From the NCBI GenBank assembly GCA_030447275.1, contig JAUJPF010000041.1, forward strand, positions 1 to 34,102: a stretch of 34,102 bases of DNA, written 5' to 3'. The DNA comes from Solirubrobacteraceae bacterium (GTDB lineage: Bacteria; Actinomycetota; Thermoleophilia; Solirubrobacterales; Solirubrobacteraceae). The translations under genes and the position numbers were made by a program. The stretch's first letter is position 1, and each line of letters begins with the position of its first letter. Below are positions 16,161 to 24,998 of the stretch, piece by piece. The notes beneath the pieces are model-generated. The model saw only the letters and a program-made list of their open reading frames with translations. It was not told where the DNA came from and ran no database searches.

Positions 16161-16825
16161 TCAAGGGTAGTCAGGGGAACCCACCACCGCGGCGAGCGCC
16201 CACACAAGCCAGCTGCCCGGCACCGCGCCAGCGAGTCCCAGACCCAGCCCCGCGGCGACGCGCGCCGCGCCCGGACGCCGTGCAACGGCCGCGGGCAGCC
16301 GCCCAGTCGCGCCGAGCGAACGAGAGCACCGCCGCCGCCGCGACGAGCGCCAGCGAGACGTACGTGATCGCGGATGCGTAGACGAGGCCGCCGGGCGACG
16401 TCGCCCCAGGTGTCCGGATGCCCGCAGCACGGGTCGCCGTCCGGGACATCGGGATCGGGGCGCTGCGCCGCGACTCCGACGTACAGCATCGCCAGGAGCG
16501 AGACCCAGAGTCCCGCGGCCAGGGCCGGCAGGCACAGCAGGGCCGCCGCGACGCGGGCGGCGCGCGTGCCCGGCTCGGGCAACGGTCGCGGAGCGGCGCC
16601 ACGCGCGAGGCGCGCCGTCGCGAGGCCGGCCCGCGCCGCCACGACCGTGGCCGCCGCGAGCAGCGCCGCGAAGATCGCCGAGTTGCGGCGCATACCGTCG
16701 CTGAGGCCGCCGCCGACGAGCTTCTCGCCGATGAGCGCGCCGTGGAGCGCCGCGACGACGAGCAGCGCTCCCGCCGCGGCGACGGCGGCGAGCAGCACAG
16801 CGACGGCTGCCGCGGCGACCCTCAC
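16161..16825 (-). pseudogene. Small membrane protein broken by two frameshifts
   Basis: Three frames must be joined to give one sensible protein. From GTG 16825 the first frame encodes about 145 residues with hydrophobic segments (VAVLLAAVAAAGALLVVAAL; IFAALLAAATVVAA; AALLCLPALAAGLWVSLLAMLYV) up to DPCCGHPDTWGDVA. It shifts near 16395 to GGLVYASAITYVSLALVAAAAVLSFARRDWAA. It shifts again near 16285-16300 to a last segment, AGLGLGLAGAVPGSWLVWAL, ending at TGA 16161-16163. The joined product would be about 220 aa with five or so membrane helices. The family is not recognised. Two frame changes within 110 bp point to decay or to indel errors in G/C runs. It lies between rny and miaB on their strand. 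Confidence 0.6.
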
Positions 16826-16870
16826 GGCAGCGACCGTAGAGCGGGAGTGTGAGCGCGCGTGCGGATCGCG

Positions 16871-18313
16871 CTAGCGCGCGTACTCGACCGCCCGGCTCTC
16901 GCGGATCACCGTCACCTTGATCTGCCCGGGGTACTCCAGCTCCTGCTCGATCTCGCGCGCGATCTCGTGGCTGAGGAGCGTCATGCCGTCGTCGTCGATC
17001 GAGTCCGGCTTGACCATGATCCGGATCTCGCGGCCGGCCTGCATCGCGTAGACCTTCTCGACGCCCTGGTGGCGCTCGGCGATGTGCTCGAGCTCGCGCA
17101 GGCGCTTGACGTAGGACTCGAGCGACTCGCCGCGCGCGCCCGGCCGCGCGCCGCTGAGCGCGTCGGCGGACTGCACGATGACCGCCTCGACCGTCTGCGG
17201 CTCGACCTCGTTGTGATGGGCCTCCGCCGCGTGGGCGACCGCCTCCGCCTCGCCGTGGCGGCGGATGAGGTCGCCGCCGACGAGCGCGTGCGGGCCCTCG
17301 ATCTCGTGCGAGACCGCCTTGCCGATGTCGTGCAGCAGCGCCGCGCGGCGCGCCGTCTTGGCGCTGGCGCCGAGCTCCTCGGCCATGAGCGCGGCGAGGT
17401 GCGCGCACTCGACGCTGTGGGCGAGGACGTTCTGGCCGTAGGAGGTGCGGTACTTGAGGCGGCCGAGGATCTTGATGAGCTCGGCGTCGAGGCCCTGCAC
17501 GTTGGCGTCGAAGGCGGCGCTCTCCCCCGCCTCGACGATGTGGCTCTCGAGCTCCGACTTGGCCTGGTAGAACGCCTCCTCGATGCGGGCGGGGTGGATG
17601 CGCCCGTCCTGGAGCAGCTTCTCGAGCGTGATGCGGGCGACCTCGCGGCGGACGCCGTCGAAGCCGCTCAGCACGACGGCGTTCGGGGTGTCGTCGATGA
17701 TGAAGTCGATGCCGGTGAGGTTCTCGAGGGCGCGGATGTTGCGCCCCTCGCGGCCGATGATGCGGCCCTTCATGTCGTCGGACTGGAGCTGGACGACGGA
17801 GACGGTGGTCTCGGCGGCGTGGCTGGCAGCGAGCCGCTGCATCGCCACGGCGAGGATGCTGCGGACGCGGCGCTCGGCGTCGCGCTTGGTCTGCTCCTCG
17901 ATCTGGCGGAGGACCTTCGCCGCGTCGTGGCGCGCGCGATCCTCGACCTCCTTGACGAGCTGCGCGCGCGCCTGGGCGGCGCTGAGGCCGGAGAGGCGCT
18001 CGAGCCCGCGCTCGTGGTCCTGCCGGCGCTGCTCGAGGACGCTGCGCTCCTCCTGGAGCTTCGCGGCCTGCGTGCCGAGCTCGGCGGAACGGCGCTCCAG
18101 CTCCGCCGCGCGCTGGTCGAGCTCGGAGGCGCGCGTGCGCAGCTCGCCCGCGCGGTCGTCGAGCTCGCGGGCGCGGCCGCCGCCGCCGCCCGATCTCCCC
18201 GATTCGCTGCGAGGCGCGGACCCGCCCGACGCCGCACCTCCGGGACGGCGGAACAGCGCAGCGGCGACGATCAGCCCCGTCGCCACCAGCGCCGCCGCGA
18301 TCACCAGTTCCAT
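16871..18313 (-). CDS. rny: Ribonuclease Y
   Basis: RNase Y is a membrane-anchored endoribonuclease that starts mRNA decay. The 480-aa protein has an N-terminal membrane helix (2-21) and a Gly/Ser-rich joint. A long coiled coil from about 48 to 150 is rich in Arg, Glu and Leu heptads. A KH domain follows with [17 protein letters not shown] (GREG 187-190). The HD domain carries [12 protein letters not shown] (His328, Asp329), and the C-terminal family domain ends [18 protein letters not shown]. The start ATG at 18313 is preceded by a good purine-rich site (GGGGAGAGG). It follows recX after a 316-bp gap that may hold its own promoter. With rnj also in this window, mRNA turnover here looks Bacillus-like rather than RNase E-based. 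Confidence 0.96.
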   Translation of the reverse strand: MELVIAAALVATGLIVAAALFRRPGGAASGGSAPRSESGRSGGGGGRARELDDRAGELRTRASELDQRAAELERRSAELGTQAAKLQEERSVLEQRRQDHERGLERLSGLSAAQARAQLVKEVEDRARHDAAKVLRQIEEQTKRDAERRVRSILAVAMQRLAASHAAETTVSVVQLQSDDMKGRIIGREGRNIRALENLTGIDFIIDDTPNAVVLSGFDGVRREVARITLEKLLQDGRIHPARIEEAFYQAKSELESHIVEAGESAAFDANVQGLDAELIKILGRLKYRTSYGQNVLAHSVECAHLAALMAEELGASAKTARRAALLHDIGKAVSHEIEGPHALVGGDLIRRHGEAEAVAHAAEAHHNEVEPQTVEAVIVQSADALSGARPGARGESLESYVKRLRELEHIAERHQGVEKVYAMQAGREIRIMVKPDSIDDDGMTLLSHEIAREIEQELEYPGQIKVTVIRESRAVEYAR

Positions 18314-18629
18314 GGTCGTTCCTCTCCCCGCGGGGCAGGCCCCCGCGCCTCGCATCTCGATCTTGGGAGCGAGGAGACAGGCCCGTGCGGTGCACGCCGG
18401 GGCAGCAGGAGCGGCGCGACGGCCGTCGCTTCAGGGCTACGAGTTCGTGGTTCGGGTTCGCGCCGGGCGCACGCCGCCCGGGTCGTCAGGTCGCGATGTC
18501 TGAAGCTTCGGTGTCAAAACTGCTGTCTTTGCTGCCCTTTTCATGCCCTCACGGGCCCAATCTCTTCGCTGCGCCGGATCGTAGTGCCCGGCGATGCCGG
18601 GCGCAACGCGCGGGCGGGACCCTGCGTGC
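18314..18629. other. Intergenic region: recX terminator and rny leader
   Basis: No gene found. It holds a hairpin just after recX (18586-18602). Next is a locally AT-rich patch (18500-18560) with a perfect TTGACA on the minus strand (18517-18512) but no convincing -10 at 16-18 bp. A second hairpin lies at 18463-18481 (CCGGGCG, 5-nt loop, CGCCCGG). The palindrome CCCCGCGGGG (18326-18335) sits directly upstream of the rny ribosome-binding site. A structured rny leader is plausible, since RNase genes are often self-regulated through their 5' end, but this is inference. Confidence 0.4.
18586..18602 (-). terminator. Probable recX terminator hairpin
   Basis: GCCCGGC-GAT-GCCGGGC forms a perfect 7-bp stem with a 3-nt loop, starting 28 bp beyond the recX stop. 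No U-tract follows, which is common for hairpin terminators in high-GC actinobacteria. Confidence 0.4.
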
Positions 18630-19130
18630 TCAGCCCCGCCCGTGCTCGCGGATCGCGTCGTGGGCGACCTCGAGGTCGTAGCCCTTGCGGACGAGGAAGC
18701 CGAGCGCGCGCTCGCGCTCGCGGTCGGTGGCGGGCGGCTCGCGCCAGCGGCGGCGCAGGAGCGTCAGGGCGGCGTCGAGCTCCGTGCCCACGTCGCGGCC
18801 GGCGAGCGCGGCCGAGATGTGCTCGCGGTCGACGCCGAGCTCGACGAGCTTGCGCTCGATGCGGTCGCTGCCCCAGCCGTCGAGCGTCACGCGGTCCTCG
18901 GCGAAGCGGCGCGCGTACGCGGCGTCGTCGAGGTAGCCCTGGCCGGCGAGCTCCGCGACGGCGTGCTCGATCGCGCCCTCGTCGACGCCCTGGCGGTCGA
19001 GCTGCCGGCGCACCTCGGCGACGGTCCGGTCGCGGCGTGCGATGGAGCGGAAGGCGAGGTCGACCGCCGCGCGTTGGCGCTCGGTGGGGTCGGACGGAGG
19101 GGCGGGGTCGGGCGGAGGCTCGGTGAGCAC
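18630..19130 (-). CDS. recX: RecA regulatory protein RecX
   Basis: RecX binds RecA filaments and limits strand exchange. The 166-aa protein consists of the expected tandem three-helix repeats: RRDRTVAEVRRQLDRQGV, AELAGQGYLDDAAYARRFAED and LVELGVDREHISAAL, then a C-terminal ERERALGFLVRKGYDLEVAHDAI. It begins with a proline-rich leader (about 2-16). It lies directly downstream of recA, 49 bp away, separated by a strong perfect hairpin that may lower its expression relative to recA. Confidence 0.95.
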   Translation of the reverse strand: MLTEPPPDPAPPSDPTERQRAAVDLAFRSIARRDRTVAEVRRQLDRQGVDEGAIEHAVAELAGQGYLDDAAYARRFAEDRVTLDGWGSDRIERKLVELGVDREHISAALAGRDVGTELDAALTLLRRRWREPPATDRERERALGFLVRKGYDLEVAHDAIREHGRG

Positions 19131-19141
19131 GGCGCGAAGGC

Positions 19142-19170
19142 GCTGCCCCGCGGAGTGCCCGCGGGGCAGC
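19142..19170 (-). terminator. Perfect 12-bp hairpin between recA and recX (possible attenuator)
   Basis: GCTGCCCCGCGG, loop AGTGC, CCGCGGGGCAGC: a perfect 12-bp inverted repeat filling the recA-recX gap, starting 10 bp after the recA stop. No T-run follows in the direction of transcription. In E. coli a hairpin at the same place partially terminates transcription so that recX is made at a fraction of recA; a similar role is likely here. Confidence 0.65.
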
Positions 19171-19179
19171 GGGAGGGGG

Positions 19180-20280
<1,101 letters not shown>

Positions 20281-20374
20281 ACGGGGGAACGACCTTTCTT
20301 CTTCTCGTGGACCGGGAAGTGTGAAAGGCCGGTCGGACGGAAGAATCGCCCCCTCGTGGCGCCCCGAAGCGCGC

Positions 20375-22405
20375 CTAGCGCCGGACGACGCGCAGCCGCA
20401 CGGCCGACCCGACGGGCGCGCCGTTGTGAGCGATCCCGCGCAGCGACAGCCGGTAGACACCGAGCGGCGGCACGCCGCGCAGACGCAGGCGCACCACCTT
20501 GCGCGAGGTCAGACGCCGGAACGAGCGCGCCGCCAGCAGGTCACGGTCGCGGTCGAAGAGGCGCACCCGCAGGTTGCGGACGGTCGCGCCGCTGACCTTC
20601 GTCGCCACGCGCAGATAGCCCCGGCGGCGCAGCGCGAACCGCGCGACGCGGCGCGGGCCGACGAACAGCCGCATCCCCCGAGGCGGTCGCGGGTCGAGCC
20701 CCTCGCGCGGCGTCTCCGTCCGCCCGGTATCGACCGGCGCGCTCGGGGCACAGGCGTTGGCGAACGACAGCCGCTCGCCGCGGCGGACCTCGATCTCCTG
20801 CCGCGCGACCAGGTCGCCGCGCGGCGACTCGCAGCTCAGCACCCAGCGCTCGACGCCGCCCCGCGCCCCGACCCATGGCCGCGTCGACGGGTTGACGTGC
20901 CACTCGAAGCGCCCCGACGCGGGCACGGTCAGCGTGGTGTCGATGAAGTCAGGCACCTCGAGCTCGGGCAGGCGCGTCTGGTCGGTGCACGCGCCGGTGT
21001 CCGGGCAGCGCCGCGCGGTTGCGGTGGTGAAGTCCTTGCGCACCCGCAGGGTGTGGCCGGCGAGGGCCCTGCCCTCGAGCACCCCGTGGTCGGCCGCGTT
21101 GGCCGCCTGCTCGGCCGCGAGCAGGAACGCCTCGCGGATCCCCTTGCCGGCGGGCCCGCCGGTCGGCCCCCCGAGGTACTGGTCGACCACATGTGTCTGG
21201 TACGGCCCGAAGAACAGCGGCGCGTCGCCGCCGCCCTCCTCGGTGTCCGACGGGCCCAGCTCGATCGTGTAGCCCATCGCGCCCTGCGCGATGTAGTTCC
21301 AGTCCTCGGTGGCGCCGTGGACGTCGTAGAGGTCGTAGCCGACCAGCGACTCGTAGCCGGCGGCCTCGCCCATCTTGTCGCCGAGCGGCTTCATGATGTT
21401 CTCGTCGGGCGCGATCAGGCCGTAGTCCTTGAAGCCCGGCTGCCGCAGGACCCAGCCGACGATGTTGTGCGTCGACTGCACGTGGGTGACCTGGTGGCGC
21501 TGCGAGAACTCGTGGACCGCCTGCGCCTCGGGCTCGGAGAACGGGCCCGTCCCGCGGTAGGAGTCGGAGGTCCTGCTGACGCTGGCTCCCGGGCCGCCCC
21601 AGCCGGCGCCGTAGTTGCGATTGAGGTCGACGCCGTCCTGGGTGCCCCGCGCCTCGCATTCCATCGCCGCCTCCTGGGGCGTGTTCGGGCGGCAGTTGCG
21701 GCGGTGCAGCGGGTCGGCGCCGCCGCCGGCGTCGGGAACGATCCCCCGCGACGTGACGAACCCGTCCGGGTTGACGACGGGGAAGACGAACACGCGCACG
21801 CGGTCGAGCAGCGCCGTGATCCGCGGGTCGCTGCCATAGGCCCGCGCGAGGTCGAGTGCGAACTCCATGTTGACCTCGCCGGAGGGCCACTCGCGCGCGT
21901 GGTGGACGCCGAAGAACGCCGCGACGGGCCGGCCGTCGTCGGTGCGGTTGACGTCCTTTGCGATCTCGACGCCGGCGAGCTCGCGGCCCTCGATCGACTG
22001 CTTCGGCAGCGAGGTCCTGCGGACGAGGCCGGGATGTGCGGCCGCGAGCTTGTCCAGATCGTCGTAGTAGTTCTGGAGGACGCGGTAGGTGTCGCGACTC
22101 GAGGGCAGCGCCGAGCGCGTCGCCGCGCGGCGCTGTCGTTCCATCGACGCCCGCAGCGTCGCCTCGACATCGGCGACGAGCGTCGTCGACGGGAAGTGGT
22201 CGGCCAGCGTCCGCGCGTCGGCGTCGTCGTGGAGCACGACCCGCGCGTGGTCCTTCGTGACGTCGTGGGTGACGTCGAGCCCCAGTCGCTCGAGCACGGC
22301 GACCGACTGCGGCCCCGAGATCGGGACTTCGACGAGCGACGAGGCCTCGGCGGCGGGCGCCGCGACGAGCGCGAGGAGGACGGCGAGGAGCGGGATGCGG
22401 GTCAT
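20375..22405 (-). CDS. Secreted M14 zinc carboxypeptidase with Arg-rich C-terminal beta domain
   Basis: An exported 676-aa metallocarboxypeptidase. Residues 1-22 are a signal peptide ([20 protein letters not shown]). A propeptide-like region runs to about 100. The M14 core has the zinc motif HAREWPSGE (His169, Glu172), substrate-binding NPDG and DLNRNY, the third zinc ligand in STHN (His313) and the general base in YTIELGPS (Glu382). From about 470 come beta-rich regions, the last 110 residues being arginine-rich and ending RLRVVRR. Its ATG overlaps the thpR stop (ATGA), so it is embedded in the housekeeping operon although its product acts outside the cell. Peptide or peptidoglycan-peptide substrates are both possible. 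Confidence 0.88.
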   Translation of the reverse strand: MTRIPLLAVLLALVAAPAAEASSLVEVPISGPQSVAVLERLGLDVTHDVTKDHARVVLHDDADARTLADHFPSTTLVADVEATLRASMERQRRAATRSALPSSRDTYRVLQNYYDDLDKLAAAHPGLVRRTSLPKQSIEGRELAGVEIAKDVNRTDDGRPVAAFFGVHHAREWPSGEVNMEFALDLARAYGSDPRITALLDRVRVFVFPVVNPDGFVTSRGIVPDAGGGADPLHRRNCRPNTPQEAAMECEARGTQDGVDLNRNYGAGWGGPGASVSRTSDSYRGTGPFSEPEAQAVHEFSQRHQVTHVQSTHNIVGWVLRQPGFKDYGLIAPDENIMKPLGDKMGEAAGYESLVGYDLYDVHGATEDWNYIAQGAMGYTIELGPSDTEEGGGDAPLFFGPYQTHVVDQYLGGPTGGPAGKGIREAFLLAAEQAANAADHGVLEGRALAGHTLRVRKDFTTATARRCPDTGACTDQTRLPELEVPDFIDTTLTVPASGRFEWHVNPSTRPWVGARGGVERWVLSCESPRGDLVARQEIEVRRGERLSFANACAPSAPVDTGRTETPREGLDPRPPRGMRLFVGPRRVARFALRRRGYLRVATKVSGATVRNLRVRLFDRDRDLLAARSFRRLTSRKVVRLRLRGVPPLGVYRLSLRGIAHNGAPVGSAVRLRVVRR

Positions 22406-22932
22406 CTGAGGGGGGTGCGCGCGAGCGCGTCGTAGCTGGCGCCCTTCGGGGTGGGCCGCGAACGGTAGAGGGTCAGCGCAGTGGCGGCGAAGGTCGGGTG
22501 ATCGGCGATCAGCGGCAGCGCCTTCTCGACGCGGGCGTCGCGCCGGACCCGTGCGACCGTCACGTGCGGCCGGAAGGGCCGCTTCTCCGGGGAGAAGACG
22601 CCGAGCGCGACCAGCGCGTCGCTGACCGCGCGCTGGAGCCGCGCGCACGCGGAGTCGCGGTCATCGAGGTCGACGGCGAGGACGCTCGGGCGCCGCGGCG
22701 GCAGCCAGGCGGGCTCGGCCAGCGCGAGGCCGCCGACCGGGATCGCGACCTCTCGCAGCGCGGCCGCGATCGGCTCGACCTCTCCCTCGGGGCGCTCGCC
22801 TAGGAACGCCATCGTGACGTGCAGCGACTCGGACGGGACGGTCCGCAGCCCGTCGCGCGCCGCCGTGTGCGCGAGCTCCCCGAGCGCCGCGACGACGTCC
22901 GACGGCAGCTCGAGGGCGGCGAACAGCCTCAG
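22402..22932 (-). CDS. thpR: RNA 2',3'-cyclic phosphodiesterase with an apparent CTG start
   Basis: ThpR (LigT-like 2H phosphoesterase) opens 2',3'-cyclic phosphate RNA ends. Both catalytic HxTx motifs are present: LHVTMAFLG and PHVTVARV. The only start that fits the family's N-terminus ([10 protein letters not shown]) is CTG at 22932, giving 176 aa. No in-frame ATG, GTG or TTG lies nearby, and the next ATG would delete the first HxTx region's lead-in. The CTG overlaps the cinA stop (CTGA 22932-22929) and a GGGGGA sequence lies about 7 nt upstream, both supporting it. It sits between cinA and the M14 gene, fused to each by 4-bp overlaps. Confidence 0.85.
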   Translation of the reverse strand: MRLFAALELPSDVVAALGELAHTAARDGLRTVPSESLHVTMAFLGERPEGEVEPIAAALREVAIPVGGLALAEPAWLPPRRPSVLAVDLDDRDSACARLQRAVSDALVALGVFSPEKRPFRPHVTVARVRRDARVEKALPLIADHPTFAATALTLYRSRPTPKGASYDALARTPLR

Positions 22933-24212
22933 TCCGAGTCCCCCAGCACGACGCGACGCACCATGTGCAGCGCCACCGCGGTCGAGCGGTCGCGGACATC
23001 GGCGCGCGCGCCCGGGAGCTGGACGCGGCGAGTCAGACGCCGTCCGCTTCCGCTGTCGACGACGCTGAAGCACACCGTGCCGACCGGTTTCTCCTCCGTC
23101 CCTCCGCCGGGCCCGGCGACGCCGGTGATCCCGACTCCCACATCGGCGTGCAGGCGCTCGTGCGCGCCGTCGGCCAGCGCCTCGGCGACCTCGGTCGACA
23201 CCGCCCCCACGCGCGCGACCAACGACGGGTCGACGCCCGCCAACGCGACCTTCGCCTCGTCGGAGTAGACGACGAGCCCGCCCATGAAGTAGTCCGACGA
23301 CCCGGCGAGGTCGGTCAGCCGCGCCGCCATCAACCCGCCGGTGCACGACTCGGCGACCGCGATCGTGGACTCGCGCTCGCGCAGCAGCGCCGCGACCTGC
23401 TCGTCGATCGTCGTCCCGTCCTCCGAGAACAGCGTGTCGGCGTGGCGCGCGCGGACGATGCCCGTGAACGCCTCGTAGACCGCCTCCTGCGGCGGCTCGT
23501 ACCGCGTGGCGATCTCGATCTCCCCGCGCCGCAGGCACGTCGTCACCTCGAGCGCGTCGAGCGCGACGCCCTCCGCGCGGGCCACCCGCAGCGTCTCGGC
23601 GATCTCCGACTCCGGGATGCCGAACAGCCGCATCATCCGCGAGCGGTACTCCGTGGCGCCCGCGACGGCCGCGCGGAAGCCCTCGGTCGCCGCCGCCGCC
23701 TCCCACATCGGCTGAAGCTCACGCGGCGGCCCCGGGAGGACGACCACCGTCGGGCCGTCCGCCGCCACCACGAACCCGGGCGCGGTGCCGACCGGCTCGA
23801 GGATCTCCGCGCCCTCGGGCACGTGCGCCTGCTTGCGGTTGCCGGCGCGGATCGCGTCCATGTCGAGGTCCGGCCAGCGTTTCGTCAGCCGCTCGAGGAT
23901 CACCGCGATGCGCCCCTCGAGCGCGTCGTCGAGCACGAACCGCCGCCCCGCGAAGTCGGCCACGACCCGCGCGGTGAGGTCGTCCTCGGTCGGTCCGAGC
24001 CCGCCGCTCGTCACCACGAGGTCCATCCCCTGCTGGGCGAAGAAGTCGAGCGCGGCGCGGACGTCCTCGGGCCGGTCGCCCACGATCGCCGTGTGGGCGT
24101 GGTCGACGCCCACCTCGCGCAGGCGCTCGGACAGCCACGGCCCGTTCCTGTCGCCGATGATCCCGGTCAGGACCTCCGTGCCCGTGACGACGACGCCCGC
24201 CCGGGCGCTCAC
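22929..24212 (-). CDS. cinA: CinA-family competence/damage-inducible protein
   Basis: CinA proteins combine an N-terminal MoCF-like (COG1058) domain, reported as ADP-ribose or NMN-related pyrophosphatase, with a C-terminal nicotinamide-nucleotide (NMN) amidohydrolase domain for NAD salvage. The 427-aa protein has both. The N-terminal domain holds [23 protein letters not shown] and [14 protein letters not shown]. The C-terminal domain starts near 265 with [20 protein letters not shown] and [20 protein letters not shown]. Start GTG 24212 overlaps the rodZ stop (GTGA). The rodZ-cinA-recA order is typical, but the pgsA gene often found between rodZ and cinA is absent. Confidence 0.95.
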   Translation of the reverse strand: MSARAGVVVTGTEVLTGIIGDRNGPWLSERLREVGVDHAHTAIVGDRPEDVRAALDFFAQQGMDLVVTSGGLGPTEDDLTARVVADFAGRRFVLDDALEGRIAVILERLTKRWPDLDMDAIRAGNRKQAHVPEGAEILEPVGTAPGFVVAADGPTVVVLPGPPRELQPMWEAAAATEGFRAAVAGATEYRSRMMRLFGIPESEIAETLRVARAEGVALDALEVTTCLRRGEIEIATRYEPPQEAVYEAFTGIVRARHADTLFSEDGTTIDEQVAALLRERESTIAVAESCTGGLMAARLTDLAGSSDYFMGGLVVYSDEAKVALAGVDPSLVARVGAVSTEVAEALADGAHERLHADVGVGITGVAGPGGGTEEKPVGTVCFSVVDSGSGRRLTRRVQLPGARADVRDRSTAVALHMVRRVVLGDSD

Positions 24213-24985
24213 GTCGTCGCGGCGCAGGTCGGGCGGTCGTCCGCGTCGAGCGCGCGGCGGCCGGAGCGGCTGAACTCGAACCCCTGCGGCTCCGCGCTCT
24301 GCGGCGGCTGGAACGCGCGGCCGTTGACGCGCAGGCGGACGTTGGCGTTGCCGAGCGTGATGCGGAAGCGCCGCGAGCGGAACGTCCGCGGGGCCCCGGG
24401 CGCGATCTCCGTGCCGGGGATGAGCCGCCGGCCGCGCGCGTCGACCAGGCACACCCAGACGGCGGCGGTCGGTGCCACCGTGAGCACGACCCGCCGCGGC
24501 GCGGTCGCCGGCCTCTCGCGCGGCTCGGGCTCGCGGGCGCGCTTCTCGGTCGTCGCCGGCGGCGCCGTGTCGGCCGACCTGTCCGCGTCGTCCTCGCCGC
24601 CGTTCTGGCCGATCACGAAGAGCGCCCCGAGGATCAGCAGGAGCACGACGACGACCGCTGTGCCCCGCGGGAATCCGCGCGAGCGCTCCGAGCGCCGCCG
24701 CCCGTCGCGCGCCGAGGGCGGCCGGATCGGGTGCAGCTCGCCGGTCTCGAGCGACTCGTGGCGGAGCTTGTACTCCTCGACGAGCGACTTCGGGTCGAGG
24801 CCGAGCGCGTCCGCGTACGTGCGCAGGAAGCTCTTGACATAGGTGGGCCCGGGCAGCAGGTCCCACTCCTCGTTCTCGAGCGCGCGCAGGTACTTGGCGC
24901 GGATCTTCGTCCGGACCTCCATGTCCGTGATGTCGATCCGCTGCCGCATCCGCGTCTCGCGCAGCGTGGATCCGATCTCCGGCAT
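24209..24985 (-). CDS. rodZ: RodZ-like cytoskeletal/HTH membrane protein
   Basis: RodZ links the elongation machinery to the membrane through an N-terminal HTH domain. The 258-aa protein has this HTH_25 domain (about 1-80: [49 protein letters not shown]). A basic juxtamembrane stretch and one membrane helix (about 109-126, [19 protein letters not shown]) follow. Then come a charged linker and a C-terminal beta domain ([17 protein letters not shown] ... [16 protein letters not shown]) of the DUF4115 type. It lies 13 bp after ftsK; that gap contains CCTCCT rather than a Shine-Dalgarno, so its translation start signal is unusual. It overlaps cinA by GTGA. Confidence 0.88.
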   Translation of the reverse strand: MPEIGSTLRETRMRQRIDITDMEVRTKIRAKYLRALENEEWDLLPGPTYVKSFLRTYADALGLDPKSLVEEYKLRHESLETGELHPIRPPSARDGRRRSERSRGFPRGTAVVVVLLLILGALFVIGQNGGEDDADRSADTAPPATTEKRAREPEPRERPATAPRRVVLTVAPTAAVWVCLVDARGRRLIPGTEIAPGAPRTFRSRRFRITLGNANVRLRVNGRAFQPPQSAEPQGFEFSRSGRRALDADDRPTCAATT

Positions 24986-24998
24986 CTAGCCGAGGAGG

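Noticed and set aside
18326..18335. CCCCGCGGGG palindrome as an operator
   Set aside because: Self-complementary GC strings are common by chance at this composition. Noted only as part of the rny leader.
18430..18490. tRNA-like GGTTCG sequences near the rny leader
   Set aside because: No acceptor stem, anticodon arm or D-arm can be drawn around them.
18489..18517. TTGACA as a sigma-70 promoter for rny
   Set aside because: The -35 is perfect but no acceptable -10 lies 16-18 bp away, so no promoter is called.
24986..24998. Ribosome-binding site for rodZ
   Set aside because: The gap holds CCTCCT on the coding strand, the anti-Shine-Dalgarno sequence itself; GAGGAGG is on the wrong strand.
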